NCBI RefSeq assembly: GCF_019059575.1
Contig: NW_024882719.1
Coordinates: 1 to 64,000, forward strand
Reading direction: 5' to 3'
DNA from: Amphibalanus amphitrite
Taxonomy: Eukaryota > Arthropoda > Thecostraca > Balanomorpha > Balanidae
DNA: 64,000 bases
Numbering within the stretch: the first letter of the stretch is position 1; every line of letters starts with the position of its first letter. The position numbers and the translations under genes are program-made. Positions 57,615 through 64,000 of the stretch are shown here, one piece after another. The notes beneath the pieces are model-generated. The model saw only the letters and a program-made list of their open reading frames with translations. It did no database searches and had not been told where the DNA came from.

Positions 57615-60306
57615 CTCTTTTTCTTATGACTAAACGTCCGTGAAGATAGCGACGTACGTACCTATTCAGCGACGGATTCAGCGTTGGATTCAGAATTCGC
57701 TGAAAAGACGTTATCAGGTCAAGTTGGGTCAAGTAGGACACGCTGATTCCAAAAATGGATATAAAACAGATTTTTAAGGTCATCTTCAGGGTCAAATTTG
57801 AGGTCAAAGGACGGGGTACCGGTTAACATCCCGAATTATGGGCGCAAGATAACCAAAAGTGGTCATACATGATAGCTCGTCACCGTGGGCCGCCTCCGTG
57901 ACCATGACCTTGACCTTGACCTTTGCCCTTCAAGGTCAAATTTAACCCGCGCCCCGTTGGGCTCTGCCGAGCAACGCGCCCGGTTGGGGGGGGGGCCATT
58001 TTGGCCCCCCCCCCTAAGATCTCGAGAACCACGCAACATAGCGACAAGCGGTAAACGGTGTTGGATAGCCCCAACGGGGAACTACCTTTTGACCCAATTT
58101 TATTGACCTAGGTCAAACCGATGACGTCACAGGTCAGGTCAAAGGTCCAATTTTCACCGTTTACAGGCACTTCAAGAAATGCGTTGTAAAATCGAGTAAA
58201 ATGCATTTCATTGAAAATCATCGATGGGGAAATGTTCTTCAAACACATATTTTGCTATTTGAGGTCACTGATACCAGGTCAGGTCACAGAGGTCAGGTCA
58301 CGGGGGGGTCACAATATGAAAGTGTCGTGTGATACATGTTTTATGGTCCATTTTACATGACAAATGCGATTATATGGGTCAGGCAGCCTTTGGGGCCAGC
58401 TTAGATCACGTTTTGGTCAAGGTCAGGTCAAGGTCAGGTCAAGGTCAGGTCAAATTAGGTCAAATTTCAAAGTTAATATTTTTGCATAAAATGGGTATCG
58501 AATCGATGCAGCTCGTCACGGGGAGTTCAATGGTGGTCTTTGTTTTGCCGTACGAGGTCTAGAATTGCTAAAAATTGAGTTCAAAAATTTGACGTCATCA
58601 TTTTTGAACAGTTTTTTCGCTATAACTTGGCCAAAAAACGAGATATCGATCTGAAATTTGGTATGTATATAGAAGAGCGCTGCGACTATCACATATATTC
58701 CGGTTTTTTTCGAAATTCGGAAAAATTTTGGATTTTTCCAAAGTTTTTCTAAAAAAAATCAATTTTTTGATTTTTTTTGGGTCAAAAACCAAAATTTTTG
58801 AAAATCCGAGATAGCAGTTTTGTAGCCCCGCCTTTTGTCTACTAGACCATATAAAGAACTTTGAAATTGCTTGATAACTGTAGATTTGGTGAGCGTTTCA
58901 AGATTGCATGTTTTTTGCTCATTTTTGCTCGAACATGACCTCAGTTTGACCTCAATAACTCCTGACCTAAGGTGACCTAAGACTTGAAATTTGGTGTGAA
59001 GGTGTCAAATTGATGCCCGGGAAGGTACTGAAAATTTGGCGGCGCTGCGCGCCGCCGTTTTCTTGCTATTCAGGAAAAACCACAGGGGGGGGGCCAAAAT
59101 GGCCCCCCCCCAACGGGGCGAGGGTTAAGGTCAAACGACGGGGTACCGGATAACGTCCCGAATTTATGGAAGGCGCGGGCTAAAAACGGTCCCAAACGAC
59201 GGCCAGCCTCGTTGGCTAGCCTCCGCTACCCTGACCTTGGATCTAGCCCTTAACCTTCAGGGTCAAATACCAGGTCAAAGATAGGCACCATTTCCCAAAG
59301 AAAGAGTAGGGCGAAATGTGAAAAAGTTGATCTGCCTCGTCTCAAACAACCATGCCAGTGGATGCTTGGCCTCCAGGGCTACATTTTTATCCCCTTGACC
59401 TTGACCCTAATGTTTGACCTTCAAGATCAAATTGGAGGTCAAAGGACGGGGTACCGGATAACATCACGAATTATGGGCGCAAGAGGACCAAAAGTGGTCA
59501 TACATGATAGCTCGTCACCGTGGGCAGCCACCGTGACCATGACCTTGACCTTGACCTTCAAGGTCAAATTTGAGGTCAAACGACGGGCTACCGGATAACG
59601 TCTCGAATTTATGGAAGGAGCGGGCTAAAAACGGTCCCAAACGACGGCCAGCCTCGTTGGCTAGCCTCCGCTACCCTGCCCTTGGATCTAGCCCTTGACC
59701 TTCAGGGTCAAACACCGGGTCAAAGATAGGCACCATTTCCCAAAGAAACAGCAGGGCGAAATGTGAAAAAGTTGATCTGCCATGGTTGTTTGAGACGTAG
59801 CAGAACAACTTTTTCACATTTCGCCCTACTCTTTCTTTGGGAAATGGTGCCTATCTTTGACCTGGTGTTTGATCCTGAAGGTCAGGGGCTAGATCCAAGG
59901 TCAGGGTAGCGGAGGCTAGCCAACGAGGCTGGCCGTCGTTTGGGACCGTTTTTAGCCCGCGCCTTCCATAAATTCGAGACGTTATCCGGTACTCCGTCAT
60001 TTGACCTCAAAATTGACCTTGAAGGTCAAAGGTCAAGGTCAATGTCATGATCACGGAGTCTGCCCACGGACACGAGCTATCATGTATGACCACTTTTGGT
60101 CCTCTTGCGCCCATGGGACGTTATTGGGTACACCATCTTTTGACCTCAAATTTGACCCTAAAAATGACCTTAAAAATGTGTTTTATGTCCATTTTTTGAA
60201 TCAGCGTGTCCTACTTGACCTGATAACGTGTTTTCAGCGAATTCTGAATTCGACGCTGAATCCGTCGCTGAATACGTCGCTATCTTCACACACGTTATGA
60301 CTAACG
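57615..60306. repeat. Large fold-back (inverted repeat) about 2.7 kb
   Basis: The left arm from 57615 ('gaagatagcgacgta', 'cagaattcgctgaaaa', 'tcatacatgatagctcgt', 'gacggccagcctcgttggct') is repeated in reverse complement from about 59785 to 60306. The centre is near 59783, where 'tgaaaaagttgatctgcc' faces 'gttctgct' and 'acaactttttcacattt'. The left arm has an internal tandem duplication (57780-57940 plus 59130-59340, and 59430-59770) and contains the TTAA element at 57946-59124. A transcript across it could form a long hairpin RNA. Confidence 0.88.
57946..59124. mobile_element. TTAA-flanked non-autonomous element, subfamily III copy 2
   Basis: TTAA at 57942-57945 and 59125-59128 flanks CCCGCGCCCCGTTGGG and CCCAACGGGGCGAGGG. 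The paralogous stretch at 59550-59590 ('aaggtcaaatttgaggtcaa') is continuous where this element interrupts, and so shows the empty site with a single base change (TTGA for TTAA). It contains a TGACC-rich interior and no transposase. Confidence 0.95.
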
Positions 60307-60325
60307 AACATTTTCATGCAACATA

Positions 60326-61360
60326 CCCTCGCCGGCCGAGGGGGGGGGGGGGGCGGGTGCCGCCCCCCCATAGGTTTTTTTCGCGATAGCTCCAAACACG
60401 CTGGCGATAGAGAGCTGAAACTTGGCATACCTGACCTTTGATCCAAGCCGCATCTTTTGACACCAACTGCATTTTTGGGTCAGGTCAGGTCACTGACCTA
60501 TGACATCATAAGTGAACCTCTGCACGGTCTTCAGATGTCGCAGCTTCGCAACGCCCTCACTGCCAGAGGAGATGTCACAGGGAAATGAAACGTGCAGGAT
60601 CTAGTATCCATTATGAGTCTCACAGCTTTTATATTCCGGATTTTTCCTAAAGGTCATATGAGGTCAGGTCATTTTCGTGACCTCACCATTATAAGTCAAT
60701 GGGGAAAAATGAAAACTGCTATTCTGGCGCCGGGAACGATCTCCAACTATCTCAAGCACACAGAATCGTGATTTGATGCACTCCTTGCAAGGTTAGATGC
60801 GTCACTTTTGCAATGTTGACCTTGCGTGACGTCATTTATGACGTCATCAAGGTCATATTAGTTTTTCGTCAATAACTCCCGATCAAATTGAGCTAGCGAG
60901 TCGAAAAAGCCACCAATGGACTCAGGAAGACCTGCCAAATCGAATGATATGCAACATGACCTCTTTCAACCAACTTCGTGACCTGGGGGTGCTGACCTGA
61001 CCTTGACCTGAGGTCAACACCCTAAGTTGACCTGACTCGAACAAAAAGTATATTATTCGACGCGCCTGAGCGAGGTAAACACGATGCTGCCAAAATCGCG
61101 GCTCTGCGGTCGTTTTTTGCAAAGTTATTCACCAAAAACTGAACCGTACCCTGGGGCACTTGACCTGACCTCAGAGGTCACCGGTTGACCTAGGACCATA
61201 AAATCGGGTACCCATCTCTGCATCTCGTAACGGCGCGCACGCTCGTTTTTTCCGCGACGCGCTAGCTCCACCAGGGGCGAAACGGCGAGGGGGGGGTCGT
61301 ACCCGCCCCTCCCCCCCCTCGGCCGGCGCATTTGTAGAAAACCAATAGGTCCGGCGAGGG
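60326..61360. mobile_element. TTAA-flanked non-autonomous element, subfamily II copy 2
   Basis: The right end is TCCGGCGAGGG|TTAA (61361-61364) and the left end CCCTCGCCGGCCGAGG is preceded by CATA instead of TTAA, so the left duplication has mutated. It is nearly identical to 45366-46398 in the same orientation. Confidence 0.92.
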
Positions 61361-61364
61361 TTAA

Positions 61365-62052
61365 CACAATAATAACAAAACCTGAAGACTGCTAATCTTA
61401 ATCCGTGTTTTGAACCCAGCGTCACCCCAATAAGTAAGTGCAGTTAAAAAATATGTGCAATCGTCTTAAGTTGAAATCGTGGTTAAGTCACCCCCGTCAT
61501 CCAATATAATTGATCTTTAGCCCGCTTGATGGAAAATGAATAAAAAACAAGCTTTTTACGCAATTAAGACGCTATGGACGCCTAGACGTCAAATCTTCTG
61601 TGAATACTTATAAATGTTTAGGCAATCTTACGGTCAAAGAAATGCGAAAATCGCCCGGGAACATTTTGAGTTACGAGGGTGTAAACTTAAATTGTGGCTG
61701 AAACGTTTCCCGTGTCGGCCAATCCCCGCCTCAGCCGGCGACTCTTAGCAGGCGTCTAACTGCCATATCTAATATCTATGCCTCGGTTGGATTAGGTAGA
61801 AATGCTCAATATATATTTCAATATGTACGTACTGATGCACCTGTAAAAGAAATAAAAATATCGGCCGGTAACTTTTTGAGTTATGGGCGTGTAAATAAAA
61901 AAGTCCCTTATATGGGAAATTAAACCATGTTTGACCTCATTTAACCTTGAAGATATTGACCTAGGGTCATGAAATTACCACGTAATAGAGTTCCTTACAG
62001 CCCCCACCCACCCTCCTAATTTTGTTCTTTTAACTCACATAGGAACTGAGAC
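61365..62052. other. AT-rich, no gene
   Basis: I see no supportable feature apart from phrases shared by two halves of this stretch ('cgcccgggaacattttgagttacg' versus 'cggccggtaactttttgagttatgg' near 61652 and 61861), which suggests a weak duplication. Confidence 0.4.
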
Positions 62053-62060
62053 CTTAGGGG

Positions 62061-63991
62061 CAGGGTTGTATACCAATCAAGTCAATTGAATTGATTGATT
62101 TGATTCAACGCGTATTTTGAGTTGATTGGATTGAGTCGATTGACTTTTCGAGATGACTGGTTGACTGACTCGTTTGACTTTAGCGACTGGTTGACTGATT
62201 TGATTCCCGTGACTCGTATGATTGAGTCGATTGAATGGAAAGTTGAAATAAGTTTTAGTTGACGAAAAATAATGACACCAATTGATGACATCAAAGATCA
62301 CAAAACTACACTGAAAACTGCTTGTCATCACAACTGCAATATGGGGTAGATGGCCAAATAAAGAACAGGGCCTAAACATGAACAGCCAACTTTGACTTTC
62401 AACTGCAATAACTGCTCCAATCCTGTGATAGAACCTGGCGATGCACCTACCTACCTTTCTGCACTCAGCAGGAAACTTTTTTTTAATCCAGATGATAAAG
62501 TGCAAGGCCCTATATACTAATAAAGTGTGATTAATTACTAATTCACATCTCCACATCTCCTCAGAAACAACCCACTGAACTCGCTGAACTCTATAAATAT
62601 CTGAAACCCCTACAAAAATTACTGAAACAAAAGCGCCGTTTTCGTCTCGCTAATTACGTTTAAATTAATAGCTAATTTGCTGCATTGTTTAATTTGCAGC
62701 AGAACGTTTGTTGATCCTTTTCTCCTGAAAGCCTAGGCATAACATATTTAATATATTTCATTTTCCTTAAAATATTTTACCGAATATTATTAAGTGGTTT
62801 TATTTCAAATGAAATAATAATTAAAACGAAATTGGTGTTGTACAACCGATTTATTTTATGATGATCTACCATACTACATGATAATCAATGACGTCATCTT
62901 ACCAAAAAATCAAAAGACGTAGAGTAGGGATTTATAAAAGCTTAGCATACTTCTTGGCAAAACGTTTTCTTTGTTTTTTCGCAGTCGCACCAACGGCATT
63001 TCCAAGTTGCTACGCGCCCTAACCCATAACAACAACAACCAACGGCATTTAATTTTCCTTGTTCTTCTTCCTTTGTCCTTAACGTATCCTGTGGTTCCAG
63101 AGTCCCTGTCCTTTCCATTTCCTTTTAAATATATTTTTAATGCTCATCCCTATCCCCCAGTCCTAACAGTTTCAAATTGTATTGCAATAAAATGTTTTGA
63201 ATTCTTCACATATAACCTATCTACCTTCGTTGGTACTGTTGGTAGCCAGTGACACATCTAGGCAGGTAAGTAGGTACCTACCTGCTTTCCTGCTGTCTTC
63301 ATAAAGCATACCTAATGAAGTTGTCAAATTTATAGCACATTTTCAACACTTTCATATCAATATGGTGTCAGTGTGGCATGTAACCTAGCTAGGTTCATTA
63401 TGTTCAGGGTTCAATTCAGAAGAGCTCCGCATAACTCACATAAGAGACAGACGGGGGCTTTACATGGGGTAGATGGCCTGATGACTTAGCTGGAATATGG
63501 CCAAAATTAAATTGACAACTTTTTGGTGAAAGGTGGTGATTTGGGTTAAGGGGCGTTTGTTGAAGTCAACTACTGGGTTATTTTGCACCCATTAAATGAA
63601 ACTTCTGCTCTAATTCTACCCATTGAACCTCAATATCATGATCCACCTGTCCATCACTAGGTATCCTTCCTTATTACATCAACATAGAAACTTTGAATGG
63701 CATGGCAATTTATAATTTTAAATGACAATATTTTTGTTTCTTCTGTAGGTAGGTAGGTAGGTAGGTAGGTACACCAGACTGCTATGGACACTTTTCCAAG
63801 TTGGTGGGACAAAAAACCTAATGTATATCTTGGTTTGAGTCGTTTGATTGAGTTGATTGATTCCTTTCATTGTCGCGTTTGAGTCGATTGAATCAATTCC
63901 CGAAAACTGCTCTGACTTGATTGATTTGATTGGTTTCCCAAATTTGTCGTGATTGAATTGATTGCTATTGATTGAGTCGTATACAACCCTG
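62061..63991. mobile_element. hAT-like transposon, 1.93 kb, no intact transposase
   Basis: It is flanked by a perfect 8-base duplication, CTTAGGGG (62053-62060 and 63992-63999). The termini are CAGGGTTGTATAC and GTATACAACCCTG, a perfect 13-base inverted repeat. Subterminal regions at both ends are packed with GATTGA/TCAATC words (62083-62240 and 63836-63985), probable transposase-binding sites. The interior is AT-rich and includes a (GTAG)n run at 63747-63772. No transposase domain was recognised. Confidence 0.95.
63747..63772. repeat. (GTAG)n simple repeat
   Basis: Six copies of GTAG/TAGG inside the hAT-like element, with a shorter relative near 63264-63285. Confidence 0.9.
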
Positions 63992-64000
63992 CTTAGGGGG

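Overview
The window looks like eukaryotic nuclear DNA from an invertebrate, most likely an arthropod and possibly a crustacean. The signs are small exons with GT-AG introns, single-exon LDL-receptor class A (LDLa) modules, an arthropod-type TCAGT initiator and a TATA-box promoter, and dense decayed LINE, gypsy, mariner, hAT and TTAA-flanked elements. I cannot name the species. No bacterial operons, CRISPR arrays, rRNA or recognisable tRNA genes were seen.

Gene 1 (+ strand, about 7.7-24.0 kb) appears to be a previously undescribed multi-exon gene. A 6.1-kb exon (7952-14098) encodes a Pro/Thr/Glu-rich array of about 48 copies of a 27-residue unit (81-bp minisatellite), two zinc-finger-like motifs and a tyrosine-recombinase-like core. 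Three later exons join in matching phase (14459-14542, 19037-19069, 23844-24019). They add an acidic stretch, a lysine/arginine-rich stretch and a SANT/Myb-like basic domain. Its introns hold a TTAA element, a satellite, a larger TTAA element, and a gypsy relic that is itself interrupted by a LINE and a small inverted-repeat element.

Gene 2 (- strand, about 53.5 kb down to at least 30.4 kb) encodes a secreted or membrane protein with LDLa modules. Two candidate first exons, each with a signal peptide and its own core promoter, lie at 53.4 kb (TCAGT initiator) and 36.4 kb (TATA box). LDLa exons lie at 50.1, 32.4, 30.7 and 30.5 kb. All exons are phase 1, so either first exon can join any LDLa exon. 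The distal transcript would carry one more LDLa module than the proximal one. A decayed partial LDLa exon copy lies at 30.95 kb beside a 21-bp minisatellite. The gene probably continues below 30.4 kb or past the window in exons I could not recognise.

The rest is mostly repeats. Region 0-7 kb: an inverted-repeat MITE, a 2.8-kb degenerate repeat field, a TTAA element, LINE relics and a long CT microsatellite. Region 24-28 kb: local duplications and a TTAA element split by a 463-bp hAT-like element. Region 54-64 kb: a mariner relic, two complete TTAA elements flanking a 2.7-kb fold-back that contains a third, and a 1.9-kb hAT-like element with a perfect 8-bp target duplication. The TTAA elements have CCC...GGG termini, subterminal G-run/C-run hairpins and interiors full of AGGTCA-type direct repeats.
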